A DNA stretch of 21,374 bases from 66-474 sp051954935 (GCA_051954935.1 JBQCHG010000020.1:1-21374); one strand, 5' to 3'; counted from the stretch's first letter, positions 7,767-15,648 are shown. Numbers and translations: made by a program. Notes: generated by a model from the letters alone, not told the origin.

Positions 7767-9127
7767 GGCGAATTCCGGTTTTGTGCTTCCGACGCATCCG
7801 GCCACGCGCCGACCAGCGCATCCAGCGCGATCGCCTGCTCGTTTGCGTTCTGTTGCAGGGTGAGCAGATCGGTATCGGCGGTGAGCGAGCTGGCGCGGAT
7901 GGCGAGGTAGGTCGGCCAGTCGAGCAGGCCGTTGGCGAAGGCCCGTTGCGCGGCGTCGCGTGCTTTCGAAAGCTGCGCGGCGTGCGCGCGCAGCGCGGGG
8001 CGTTGGGCATCGAACCCTTGCACCTGCTTCAACAGCAGCACGACGTCGTTGCGATCGGCTTGCACGCGCGCCTCGTATTCGTCGTGCAGCTTCCGGCGCG
8101 TGGTGCGCTCGATCGCTATTTGCCCGCGATTGCCGTCGAACAGCGGCAGCGACAGGCCGACCGACAGGCCGGAGGTGCTGATGTTGCTGGTGTCGCGCGC
8201 GCGCGTGAAGCCGACCGTGATCGCCGGGAATTGCGCCAGCACCGCCGCGCGCAGCTTCTGTTCCTGCGATTCGTAACCGGCTTGCAGCGCGAGCAGGTCG
8301 GGACGGCGCTCCGGCATCTCCTGCAGCGCTCGCGCGGCTTCGGCTGCATCGGGTTCGACCGTAAACGGTGCGCCGACCAATTGCAGCGGCGAGGTATCTT
8401 CCAGGCCGAGCAGGTTGTGCAGGTCGTGTTCGGCCTGATCGAGCTGGCCCTGCGCGTCCACCAGCTTGTTATCCACGTCGGCCGCTGCATTGAGCCCGGC
8501 GCTGGCGCTGTCGTAGGTGAGATCGCCGGCTTTCAAGGCACGCTCGACGTACTGCCGGATCGGCGCGAGTGCAGCGCGTTCGGTCTGCAGTCGGCCCACC
8601 AACGCACGCAGCGTGTACACCTTGTCGAACAAGGTGCGGGCCTTCGCCACGGTCTGCCATTCGTTCCACAACAGATCCAGGTGCACCTGGCGCGTATTCG
8701 CCTTCGCGGAAGCCACGCGGGCAGAGCGCGTCAGCAAGTCGCCGAGGTTCCAGGTCAGCCCGAGATTGAATGCCGGCGTGTTTTCGGACTGGCCCGGATC
8801 GGGGCGGTCGCGTTCGTAACTGAGCTGCGGATCGGGCAGCAGGCCGGCGGCGAACGCCTGCGCGCGCGCGATGCCTTCGTCGTCGCGCTGCGAACGCAGG
8901 TCGGGGTTGTTGGCCACTGCAAGCATCGCCACTTCGGTGACATCCAATCCGTCCGATGGATCGAAACGATGCGCGCGCAGTTCCGGCACCGGCATGGACG
9001 CGGCCGGCACAGTGATGTCGGCGAGCTTCTGTCGATGCTGCGCGCTGTCCAGCGGCAACGGGCGATACGTCGCGCAGCCGGCCAGCAGCGCGGACGCAAA
9101 CACCCATGCGAAATTCCTGATACGCAT
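7763..9127 (-). CDS. TolC-family outer-membrane efflux factor, lipoprotein
   Basis: Outer-membrane channel component of the RND system, 454 residues from the ATG at 9125-9127. That start gives a lipoprotein signal, MRIRNFAWVFASALLAGC, with the acylated cysteine at residue 18. Two OEP repeats follow; the first begins near ALAVANNPDL-like sequence (AMLAVANNPDLRSQ) and contains long Ala/Gln/Arg-rich coiled-coil helices. The second begins near ERRPDLLALQAGYE and includes the beta-strand motif SVGLSLPLFDGNRG typical of TolC-like proteins. There is no good Shine-Dalgarno upstream. As first gene of the operon it would depend on a promoter in the 130-base region shared with the divergent membrane-protein gene. 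Confidence 0.92.
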   Translation of the reverse strand: MRIRNFAWVFASALLAGCATYRPLPLDSAQHRQKLADITVPAASMPVPELRAHRFDPSDGLDVTEVAMLAVANNPDLRSQRDDEGIARAQAFAAGLLPDPQLSYERDRPDPGQSENTPAFNLGLTWNLGDLLTRSARVASAKANTRQVHLDLLWNEWQTVAKARTLFDKVYTLRALVGRLQTERAALAPIRQYVERALKAGDLTYDSASAGLNAAADVDNKLVDAQGQLDQAEHDLHNLLGLEDTSPLQLVGAPFTVEPDAAEAARALQEMPERRPDLLALQAGYESQEQKLRAAVLAQFPAITVGFTRARDTSNISTSGLSVGLSLPLFDGNRGQIAIERTTRRKLHDEYEARVQADRNDVVLLLKQVQGFDAQRPALRAHAAQLSKARDAAQRAFANGLLDWPTYLAIRASSLTADTDLLTLQQNANEQAIALDALVGAWPDASEAQNRNSP

Positions 9128-9145
9128 GGGGCAAGCGTGCCCGTT

Positions 9146-9167
9146 GCCGCTTAGTCGCCGCTTAAGG
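9146..9167. repeat. 11-bp direct repeat upstream of the RND operon
   Basis: GCCGCTTAGTC (9146-9156) is followed at once by GCCGCTTAAGG (9157-9167), so GCCGCTTA repeats with an 11-base period. It lies 19-40 bases upstream of the first efflux gene (minus strand). Tandem repeats of one helical turn are the usual layout for OmpR-type response-regulator sites; that function is inference and no regulator gene is adjacent. Confidence 0.4.
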
Positions 9168-9198
9168 CCGGAGGACACGAGGGCACATGTAAAGCGTG

Positions 9199-9250
9199 CT
9201 TGACACACGCGCGATGTTGCCCTAGAGTGCGTGTCAAGTTTGCTTGACAC
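9199..9250 (+). promoter_or_regulatory. promoter with three CTTGACAC boxes (candidate XRE operator)
   Basis: A consensus -35 box TTGACA (9200-9205) is followed after exactly 17 bases by TAGAGT (9223-9228, 4/6), predicting a start of transcription near 9235. The 8-mer CTTGACAC occurs three times: at 9199-9206 covering the -35 box, inverted as GTGTCAAG at 9231-9238, and again at 9243-9250. The last two form a perfect 8-bp inverted repeat with a 4-base spacer, lying over the predicted transcription start and leader. The first box is also nested in GCGTG...CACGC. Binding by the small XRE protein two genes downstream would block this promoter; that is inference. Confidence 0.58.
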
Positions 9251-9260
9251 GAGAATGCGC

Positions 9261-9869
9261 ATGGCCCGGCAACTTTATCGTCGTTATCAACTCGAGCTCC
9301 TGCCCGCGATGGCGATCTACATGGCGGTGATGATCCTGCTATGGCCGCAGGTGGCAAAAGTGGATGCGCTCTGGCTCAAATGGCTCCTGGCGTTGTTGCC
9401 GATGCTGCCGTTGGGCCTGGCCATTCTCGCCATGGTCCGGCTGGTGCTGCGCAGCGACGAGCTGGAGCAGCGCGCGCACCTGATCGGGCTGGCCGTTGCT
9501 GCGGCGCTGGTGGCATTCCTAAGCATGGCGGGCGGCTTTCTCGCCGCGGCCCGTCTCGTGAAGGTAGACGGTTCCATTCTGATCTGGGTTTTCCCCGTCC
9601 TTGTCCTGGTGTACGCATTCGTGCGCGGCTGGGCCGCGCGGCGCATGGGTGGCTCGGCGCTTTGCGATGAGGATGCCTTTCGCATCCGTCGCTGGCTGCT
9701 GCCGATCGCCATTGTCCTGGCGGGGGTGATCGGGATCTGGCATGCGCAAATGAGCGATTACCTGATCGGCCTGCTTTCGGGCGTCGCGTTCGGGTTCGCG
9801 CTGGGCGGCGTGGCCTGGTTGTATGGCCGCTGGCGCGATCGCGGCTACGCGAGCGCCCGGAAGGCCTGA
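9261..9869 (+). CDS. six-helix membrane protein of unknown function
   Basis: I do not recognise a named family. The 202-residue product has a basic start (MARQLYRRYQLELLP) and about six hydrophobic segments. These begin with AMAIYMAVMILL, LALLPMLPLGLAILAMV, LIGLAVAAALVAFLSMAG and ILIWVFPVLVLVYAFVRG. A polar linker (about residues 130-148) follows, then WLLPIAIVLAGVIGIW and YLIGLLSGVAFGFALGG. The motif LRSDELEQRA between helices 2 and 3 is the most distinctive cytoplasmic feature. Small 4-TM proteins are often co-transcribed with short XRE regulators, and here an XRE gene begins 7 bases after the stop. ATG 9261 has GAGAA 4-8 bases upstream; ATG 9255 in the same frame and GTG 9231 are alternatives, but the last would run through the operator. 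Confidence 0.82.
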   Translation: MARQLYRRYQLELLPAMAIYMAVMILLWPQVAKVDALWLKWLLALLPMLPLGLAILAMVRLVLRSDELEQRAHLIGLAVAAALVAFLSMAGGFLAAARLVKVDGSILIWVFPVLVLVYAFVRGWAARRMGGSALCDEDAFRIRRWLLPIAIVLAGVIGIWHAQMSDYLIGLLSGVAFGFALGGVAWLYGRWRDRGYASARKA

Positions 9870-9876
9870 TCTCGCC

Positions 9877-10074
9877 ATGCACAACCGCGTTCGCGAATTG
9901 CGCGAGAAGCACGCCTGGTCGCAAGCCGAGCTTGGCGAACGGCTGGACGTCTCGCGGCAGACGATCAACGCCATCGAGACAGGCAAGTACGACCCGAGTC
10001 TCCCGCTGGCCTTCAAGATTGCGCGGCTGTTCGGTTCGCGGATCGAGACGATATTCCTGGATGGCGAGAAGTGA
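9877..10074 (+). CDS. short XRE-family (HTH_3) transcriptional regulator
   Basis: A 65-residue protein consisting of little more than one Cro/C1-type helix-turn-helix. After MHNRVRELREKHAW, the recognition unit is SQAELGERLDVSRQTINAIE, followed by the typical GKYDPSLPLAFKIARLFG and a short C-terminal helix ending FLDGEK. There is no sensing or oligomerisation domain, which places it with YozG/YgzD-type regulators, usually encoded beside a membrane protein and acting as local repressors or activators. It is second in a presumed five-gene operon, 7 bases after the membrane protein. It is the obvious candidate to bind the CTTGACAC boxes in front of the operon. Confidence 0.94.
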   Translation: MHNRVRELREKHAWSQAELGERLDVSRQTINAIETGKYDPSLPLAFKIARLFGSRIETIFLDGEK

Positions 10075-10108
10075 ATCGCCGTCACGACAAGAACAAGGGG
10101 AAGGCACG

Positions 10109-11671
10109 ATGAAACTTGGCGGCAAGCGCAATGGCGCCTGGATCGCGATCGCGGTGGCGATTGCCGTTCCGATCCTGCAGATGCGGCACAACAGCGCACA
10201 CAGCGAGCCCCCGCCCGCGGTCCAGCCGCCTGTACCCAGCGGCGCGCAGCCGCTGGATGTGCTCAAGCTCGGCAGCCTGACGCTCAAACCCTGCGAACTG
10301 ACGCAGCCCGGCAGCGCGGCGACGACCGCGGCGTATTGCGCACCCTTCGAGGTGCCGGAGAACCGAGCCGATCCGCATTCGCGCAGGATCCGGCTCAAGC
10401 TCGCGGTCGTGAAAAGCGACGCGCAGGTCGCGGCGAAGGACCTGGTGGTGTATCTCGCCGGCGGACCCGGCGAAGCCGCCACGCAAAGCTACGCCCAGAT
10501 CGCGCCGGCCTTCGCACCCTTGCGCAAGCACCACGACATCCTGCTGCTGGACCAGCGCGGCACCGGCGGCTCGCATCCGCTCGATTGCCCGCAGGCGGTC
10601 AAGGCCATGCAGGCCAGCGCCAGTCTGCCGTTCGATCCGCAGCGTGTGCGCGCGCAGACCGCGCAGTGCCTGGCGGAAGTGGAGAAGACATCCGATCCGC
10701 GGTATTACACGACGACCGATGCGGTCGCGGATCTGGAAGCGGTGCGGCAGGCGCTGGGCGATCCGAAGTTCGACCTGGTCGGCATCTCCTACGGCACGCG
10801 GATGGCACAGCAGTACGCACACGCCTACCCGGACGCGGTGCGCAGCATCGTGCTGGACGGCGTGGTGCCGAATCAATTGATCCTCGGCGAGGACTTCGCG
10901 ACCAACCTCGAGCGCGCGCTGAAGCTGCAATCGGACGCGTGCGTGGCCGCGCCCGAGTGCAAGGCCGCGTTCGGCGATCCGTTCGCGGCGGTACACGCCC
11001 TGCGCGACAAGCTGCGCGCACAAGCGACGCAGGCGACTTTCCCGAATCCGAAAACATTCCAGCCCATGGCCAAGCCTGTCACGGCGGATACGCTCGCGAG
11101 CGTGGTACGGCTTTTCTCCTACAACGCGGAAACCGCGGCTTTGCTGCCGCTGACCGTGGCGCAGGCGGAAAGGGGTGATTACACCCCGCTGATGGGCCAG
11201 GCGCAGATATTGGCGGGGAGTCTGGATACCGCGATGAATACCGGCATGCAGTTGTCTGTGGTCTGCGCGGAAGACGCCGACCTGCTGCAGCCGCGCCCGC
11301 AGGATGCCGGAACGATACTCGGCAGCGAGATCGTGGAGGCGGTCAAGGCCGAATGCGCGATCTGGCCGCATGGTGCGCGGCCGACGGATTTCCACGCGCC
11401 GTTCAAGTCGTCCATTCCGACCCTGCTGCTGTCGGGCGAACGCGATCCGGTCACGCCGCCGCGCTACGCGGACGAAGTGCTGCGGGGCTTGAGCGATGCG
11501 CGTTCGCTCGTTGCCAGCGGCATGGGCCACAGCATCCTCGTTCGCGGTTGCGTGCCGAAGCTGGTGGACCAGTTCGTCGCCGATCTGCAGCCGAAGAAGC
11601 TGGATGCCGCCTGCGTCAAGCAGATCGGGCCGGTGCCCACGTTCGTGAATTTCAATGGAGCCGCGCCATGA
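10109..11671 (+). CDS. exported or membrane-anchored alpha/beta hydrolase, S33 peptidase/TAP-like
   Basis: Serine hydrolase of 520 residues in the tripeptidyl-aminopeptidase/prolyl-aminopeptidase (S33) branch. An N-terminal hydrophobic stretch (WIAIAVAIAVPILQM) and a Pro-rich linker suggest export or membrane anchoring. The oxyanion region is VVYLAGGPGEAA, followed by LLLDQRGTGGSHPLDCP. The nucleophile elbow is GISYGTR with Ser at about residue 227. The acid is in GERDPVTPP (about 446) and the catalytic His in GMGHS (about 473). Several cysteines in the cap (CVAAPECKAAFG) could form disulfides, consistent with a periplasmic location. The ATG at 10109 has GGGGAAGG 5-12 bases upstream. Its last codons overlap the next gene as ATGA, so it is translationally coupled to an ABC exporter. 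The substrate is unknown; release of N-terminal peptides is a family-based guess. Confidence 0.92.
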   Translation: MKLGGKRNGAWIAIAVAIAVPILQMRHNSAHSEPPPAVQPPVPSGAQPLDVLKLGSLTLKPCELTQPGSAATTAAYCAPFEVPENRADPHSRRIRLKLAVVKSDAQVAAKDLVVYLAGGPGEAATQSYAQIAPAFAPLRKHHDILLLDQRGTGGSHPLDCPQAVKAMQASASLPFDPQRVRAQTAQCLAEVEKTSDPRYYTTTDAVADLEAVRQALGDPKFDLVGISYGTRMAQQYAHAYPDAVRSIVLDGVVPNQLILGEDFATNLERALKLQSDACVAAPECKAAFGDPFAAVHALRDKLRAQATQATFPNPKTFQPMAKPVTADTLASVVRLFSYNAETAALLPLTVAQAERGDYTPLMGQAQILAGSLDTAMNTGMQLSVVCAEDADLLQPRPQDAGTILGSEIVEAVKAECAIWPHGARPTDFHAPFKSSIPTLLLSGERDPVTPPRYADEVLRGLSDARSLVASGMGHSILVRGCVPKLVDQFVADLQPKKLDAACVKQIGPVPTFVNFNGAAP

Positions 11672-12402
11672 TAGAGGTCAAGAACCTGCACAAGGCCTTC
11701 GGCGAAGTGAAGGCCGTGGATGGCGTGTCATTCACAGCGCGCGATGGCGAGATCACCGGCCTGCTCGGACCCAATGGCGCCGGCAAGACCACCACGCTGC
11801 GCATGCTCTACACGCTGATGGAACCCGATTCCGGACAGGTGCTGGTGGACGGCATGGATGCCGCGCGCGATCCGGTCCCGGTGCGGCGCGTGCTCGGCGT
11901 GCTCCCGGACGCGCGCGGGCTCTACAAGCGGTTGACCGCGCGCGAGAACATCGAGTACTTCGCGCGCCTGCACGGCATCGAGGACGCGACGATGCACGCG
12001 CGCCGCGACGCGCTCACCGAAGCGCTGGAGATGCGTGACATCCTGGATCGCCGCACCGAAGGGTTTTCGCAGGGCCAGCGCGTCAAGACCGCAATCGCTC
12101 GCGCGCTGGTGCACGATCCGAAGAACATCATCCTCGACGAGCCGACCAACGGGCTGGACGTGATGAGCACGCGCGGCTTGCGCCGCTTCATGCAGCAACT
12201 CCGCGACGAAGGCCGCTGCGTGCTGTTTTCCAGCCACATCATGCAGGAGGTCGCGGCGCTCTGCGACCGCATCGTGGTGATCGCGCGCGGCCGCGTGGTC
12301 GCGGATGAAACGCCCGATGCGCTGCGCGCGCAGACCGGCGAATCGAACCTGGAGGATGCCTTCGTGAAGATCATCGGCAGCGAAGAAGGACTCGCAGCAT
12401 GA
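11668..12402 (+). CDS. natA: ABC transporter ATP-binding protein, NatA-type
   Basis: Cytoplasmic ATPase of an ABC-2 exporter, 244 residues. Walker A is GPNGAGKTT (about residues 35-43), the signature is FSQGQRVKTAIARAL, Walker B is NIILDEPTNGLD and the H-loop is FSSHIM. The usual Q-loop glutamine is replaced by the sequence GVLPDARGLYKRLT, which is normal for the NatA/ABC-2 group that reads LPD/LPE-x-R-GLY at this place. B. subtilis NatAB exports Na+, but the family is broad and the substrate here is unknown. The start overlaps the hydrolase stop, and its stop overlaps the permease start, both as ATGA. Confidence 0.93.
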   Translation: MIEVKNLHKAFGEVKAVDGVSFTARDGEITGLLGPNGAGKTTTLRMLYTLMEPDSGQVLVDGMDAARDPVPVRRVLGVLPDARGLYKRLTARENIEYFARLHGIEDATMHARRDALTEALEMRDILDRRTEGFSQGQRVKTAIARALVHDPKNIILDEPTNGLDVMSTRGLRRFMQQLRDEGRCVLFSSHIMQEVAALCDRIVVIARGRVVADETPDALRAQTGESNLEDAFVKIIGSEEGLAA

Positions 12403-13622
12403 ACACGGCAGTCGGTGGAACGGTTCGCCAGCCGCGGGCTCGCCGCACGAACGCGATCGTGGCGGTGTGGTGGAAAGAGGTTCTCGAGAACCTGCGCGAC
12501 AAGCGCACGGTCATGAGCGCGCTGATCTATGCGCCGCTGTTCGGGCCGCTCATGTTCGTGGTGCTGATGAACGTGATGATCAACCACGAAATGGCCAAGG
12601 CCGAAGGGCCCCTCAAGGTGCCGGTGATCGGCGCGCAGTACGCGCCCAACCTCATCAATGCCCTGAAGCAGCAAGGGCTGGATCCGCAAAAATCCCTCGG
12701 CGATCCCGAGGCGGCGGTGCGCAACCGCGATGCCGACGTGGTGCTGCGCATTCCGTCCGATTACGGCAATGCCTGGGCCAAGGGCGAACCCGCGCAGGTC
12801 GAACTGATCTACGACGCTTCGCAGACCGGCGCCAGTACGCCACGCGAACGGCTTGAGGGCATGCTGAAGAACTACATCCGCCAGCAGGGTGCGCTGCGGC
12901 TCGTCGCACGCGGTCTCTCGCCCGGTATCGCCACGCCGGTGGTGATCGCCGACCGGGACCAGTCCACGCCGCAATCGCGTTCCGGGCTGGTGTTCGGCAT
13001 TCTTCCCTATTTCTTCGTGATCGCGATCTTCGTCGGCGGCATGTATCTCGCCATCGATCTCACCGCCGGCGAGCGCGAGCGGCAATCACTGGAGCCGCTG
13101 TTCGCCAATCCGGTGGCGCGCTGGCGCATTCTCGTCGGCAAGCTCGGTGCGATCTGCGCTTTTTCGTTGGCGAGCCTGGTGCTGTGCGCGATCGGCTTCG
13201 CCGTGGCAGGTCACTTCATGCCGGCGGAGAAACTCGGCATGTCGTTCGACCTGGGCGCGACGTTCATCGGCAAGGCACTGCTGCTGGAGCTGCCGCTGCT
13301 GGCGCTGTTCGCGGTACTGCAGACGCTGGTCGCCGCGTTCGCCAAGAGCTACCGCGAGGCGCAGACATACCTGAGCTTCCTGATGATCCTGCCGATCCTG
13401 CCGTCCATGCTGATGAGTTTCATGCCGGTGAAGCCCGCCACCTGGATGTACGCGGTACCGCTGCTCGGACAACAGATCGGGATCAGCGAACTGCTGCGCG
13501 GACGCACGATCGGCATGGACGACATCGGCATTGCGCTGGTGTGCGGCTTTGCGGCGACGGTCATCGTAGGATTGATCACCGCGCAGATTTACAGGAGCGA
13601 GAGGCTGGCGATTTCGGCTTGA
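12399..13622 (+). CDS. natB: ABC-2 transporter permease, NatB-type
   Basis: Inner-membrane partner of the preceding ATPase, 407 residues. It has the NatB/ABC2_membrane_3 layout: a short N-terminus with the amphipathic motif WWKEVLENLRDKRTV and helix 1 (ALIYAPLFGPLMFVVLMNVM). A large extracytoplasmic domain (about residues 65-205) follows, then a group of five helices beginning FGILPYFFVIAIFVGGMYLA. The cytoplasmic coupling motif DLTAGERERQSLEPLFANP after helix 2 is characteristic of NatB-type exporters. A further helix pair near PILPSMLMSFMPVKP precedes the C-terminal helix. It is the last gene of the operon, facing the minus-strand hydrolase gene across 48 bases. Confidence 0.93.
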   Translation: MNTAVGGTVRQPRARRTNAIVAVWWKEVLENLRDKRTVMSALIYAPLFGPLMFVVLMNVMINHEMAKAEGPLKVPVIGAQYAPNLINALKQQGLDPQKSLGDPEAAVRNRDADVVLRIPSDYGNAWAKGEPAQVELIYDASQTGASTPRERLEGMLKNYIRQQGALRLVARGLSPGIATPVVIADRDQSTPQSRSGLVFGILPYFFVIAIFVGGMYLAIDLTAGERERQSLEPLFANPVARWRILVGKLGAICAFSLASLVLCAIGFAVAGHFMPAEKLGMSFDLGATFIGKALLLELPLLALFAVLQTLVAAFAKSYREAQTYLSFLMILPILPSMLMSFMPVKPATWMYAVPLLGQQIGISELLRGRTIGMDDIGIALVCGFAATVIVGLITAQIYRSERLAISA

Positions 13623-13652
13623 TTCTTCATTCCGGGGCGCGGCGTCCGGATT

Positions 13653-13669
13653 GACGAAAGCGTTTCGTC
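13653..13669. terminator. stem-loop between convergent genes
   Basis: GACGAAA (13653-13659), loop GCG, TTTCGTC (13663-13669) forms a perfect 7-bp stem in the 48-base gap between natB and the hydrolase gene. There is no proper T-run on either side, so it is a weak intrinsic terminator or an mRNA 3'-end stabiliser rather than a textbook terminator. Confidence 0.42.
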
Positions 13670-13670
13670 C

Positions 13671-14513
13671 TCAACCCAGGAAAGCCAACACCCGCTCCGC
13701 CACTTCCCGCGGATGCTGCAAATGCAGGTGGTGCCGCCCGCCGATCCGCTCGATGCGGATGTCGCGCACGCAAGCCGCGCGTGCCTCCATCAGCGCGCGG
13801 GGCAGATACTGCGTTTCCGGATCGGCCAGCAACAACAAGGTTGGCGCTTCGATGCCGGCGAGCAGGCGGTGCAATTGCAATTCGTCGATGCGCAGCGGCG
13901 TCGGCAGACGCAGGCGCGCGTCGCTGCTCCATGTGTAGCCGCCTTCGGCTTCACGCACTCCGCGCACCACCAAAGCGCGCGCTTCGTCGGCATTCAGGTC
14001 ACCGACGCCCGTCCGTGCCGCCAGCGCTTCATCCACGCTCCTGAATACCCGTGGTGCGCGCCGGCCGACACTGCGTTGCGCTTCCGCCTCGCGCCAGCGC
14101 GCGAGCGTCTGTGAACCGTCGTCGGCCAGCGGGCCGAGTCCTTCGATCAAGGCCAGCTTTTCGATGCGCGCAGGTGCCGCCGCCGCGGTCAGACTGGCCA
14201 CGCCTGCACCCAGCGAATGCCCCAGCAGACGAAAGCGCTGCAATTGCAGCGCATCCGCCGCGTTCAACAGGTGATCCACGTAGTCCACGACGTGGTAGCG
14301 CCCAATACCCCGCGGCAGGTGCGTGCTCCGACCGTGGCCGGGCATGTCCGGCGCGATCACGCGAAAGTCTTTCGCGAGCAACGGTGCAAGCGCGGCGAAG
14401 CTCGCGGCGTTGTCCAGCCAGCCATGCAACGCCAGCAGGGGCGGGGCTTCCGGCTCGCCCCATTCCAGCGCAGCGAGCGGTCCGAACGGAAGACTCAGCG
14501 CGAGCTCACGCAT
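13671..14513 (-). CDS. alpha/beta-fold hydrolase, SERHL-like
   Basis: Cytoplasmic serine hydrolase of 280 residues. The N-terminal motif LLALHGWLDNAASFAALAPL with PDMPGHGRSTHLP matches the SERHL (serine hydrolase-like) group. The nucleophile elbow is GHSLGAG (Ser about 99), followed by the group's motif ALIEGLGPL. The acid is probably the Asp in LLADPETQYLP (about 227) and the base the His of GGRHHLHLQHP (about 257). No signal peptide is present. I chose ATG 14511-14513; it overlaps the 3' end of hemH by 19 bases, and no ATG, GTG or TTG immediately upstream fits better. Physical overlap with hemH implies co-expression; a link to haem or porphyrin chemistry is unproven. Confidence 0.9.
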   Translation of the reverse strand: MRELALSLPFGPLAALEWGEPEAPPLLALHGWLDNAASFAALAPLLAKDFRVIAPDMPGHGRSTHLPRGIGRYHVVDYVDHLLNAADALQLQRFRLLGHSLGAGVASLTAAAAPARIEKLALIEGLGPLADDGSQTLARWREAEAQRSVGRRAPRVFRSVDEALAARTGVGDLNADEARALVVRGVREAEGGYTWSSDARLRLPTPLRIDELQLHRLLAGIEAPTLLLLADPETQYLPRALMEARAACVRDIRIERIGGRHHLHLQHPREVAERVLAFLG

Positions 14514-15529
14514 TCGGGCCAGAGATGACTCAGTGACAACTGCGCCAGCACGCTCGCGTGCGCGGGCGTGGCGTTCAACGCGGGGATGTAGGCGAAGCGC
14601 TCGCCGCCGTGGGTGAGGAAGGTCGCGCGATAGCGCAGCGCGACTTCTTCCAGCGTTTCCAGGCAATCCACCGCGAAGCCCGGGCACAGCACGTCCAGCG
14701 TTTTCACGCCCTGCTTCGGAAGCGCGGCGATGATTTCATCGGTGTACGGATGCAGCCAGCGCTGTGCACCCACACGCGACTGGAAGGCGACGATCATCTC
14801 CTCCTCGCCCATGCCCAACGCGTCGCGCAGGCGTCGCGCGGTCTCATGGCATTGATGGAAATACGGGTCGCCAGCGCGCACGCTGGCCTGCGGCAAGCCA
14901 TGGAAACTGAGGAGCAGTTTCTGCGCACGCCCGTGCTGCGCCCAATGCGCCAGCACGCTGGCCGACAGGGCGGCGAGATAGCCCGCGTCATCGTGGTAAT
15001 CGTTGATGGTGCGAACTTCCGGCAGCCAGCGCAACGATTTCAGCGTATCGGCGAGCGCGTCCAGCACCGACCCGGTCGCGGCACCGGAGTACTGCGGGTA
15101 CAGCGGCAGCACCAGCACGCGCTGCACGCCTTCGCGTTGCAGGCGGATGATGGTGTCGCGCACATTAGGTGCGCCGTAACGCATCGCGAGTTCCACCCGA
15201 ACTCCGGATGCGCGGCTCGCCAGCTCGGCTTTCACTGCCTGCTTCAATCGTTCACTCAGCACCGCCAGCGGCGAGCCTTCGTGCGTCCAGATCTTGGCGT
15301 AAGCCTCGGCCGAACGGCGGGGCCGTACGCGCAACACGTAGCCGTGCAGGATCGGCCACCACAACGCGCGCGGCAGTTCCACCACGCGCGGATCGGAGAG
15401 GAACTCGGCCAGATACCGACGCACCGCGCGGGGCGTGGGCGCACCCGGCGTGCCCAGATTGACCAGCAGCACCGCTGCGCTGGCGGCGCGATCGCGTGCA
15501 GGATGTTCGAGGCCGAGGTAACGCGGCAT
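14495..15529 (-). CDS. hemH: ferrochelatase
   Basis: Last step of haem synthesis, inserting Fe2+ into protoporphyrin IX; soluble or membrane-peripheral. The 344-residue length is normal for proteobacterial HemH. AVLLVNLGTPGAPT opens the core. The catalytic histidine is in LLSFHGLP (about residue 206) and the catalytic glutamate in THGGERFAYIP (about 311). FQSRVGAQRWLHPYT and VLCPGFAVDCLETLEE are further signatures of the family. The start MPRYLGLEHP (ATG 15527-15529) fits homologues; upstream in-frame sequence is not conserved. No strong Shine-Dalgarno is visible. It heads a two-gene unit with the overlapping hydrolase and diverges from the SYLF-domain gene. Confidence 0.96.
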   Translation of the reverse strand: MPRYLGLEHPARDRAASAAVLLVNLGTPGAPTPRAVRRYLAEFLSDPRVVELPRALWWPILHGYVLRVRPRRSAEAYAKIWTHEGSPLAVLSERLKQAVKAELASRASGVRVELAMRYGAPNVRDTIIRLQREGVQRVLVLPLYPQYSGAATGSVLDALADTLKSLRWLPEVRTINDYHDDAGYLAALSASVLAHWAQHGRAQKLLLSFHGLPQASVRAGDPYFHQCHETARRLRDALGMGEEEMIVAFQSRVGAQRWLHPYTDEIIAALPKQGVKTLDVLCPGFAVDCLETLEEVALRYRATFLTHGGERFAYIPALNATPAHASVLAQLSLSHLWPECVSSR

Positions 15530-15648
15530 TGCGCTCAAGGGAACTCTGCTGAATACGCGCAGTCTGCCACAGGCGGGGTCCGCGTTAAGCGGAGAGTGGG
15601 ATGCCGGCACCCACACTGCGCGCCAGAGCGGCTGCTTCCGGAGGGTCT

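Noticed and set aside
7673..9154. Plus-strand open frame of 493 codons opposite the TolC-family gene
   Set aside because: Same shadow pattern; the minus-strand frame has a lipobox and OEP motifs.
9231..9260. GTG at 9231 as the start of the membrane-protein gene
   Set aside because: It would place coding sequence over the inverted repeat and at or before the predicted transcription start; ATG 9261 or 9255 fits better.
10082..11530. Minus-strand open frame of 482 codons opposite the S33-type hydrolase
   Set aside because: Arg/His/Gln-rich composition with no recognisable motif, while the plus strand encodes a complete catalytic triad and fits the operon.
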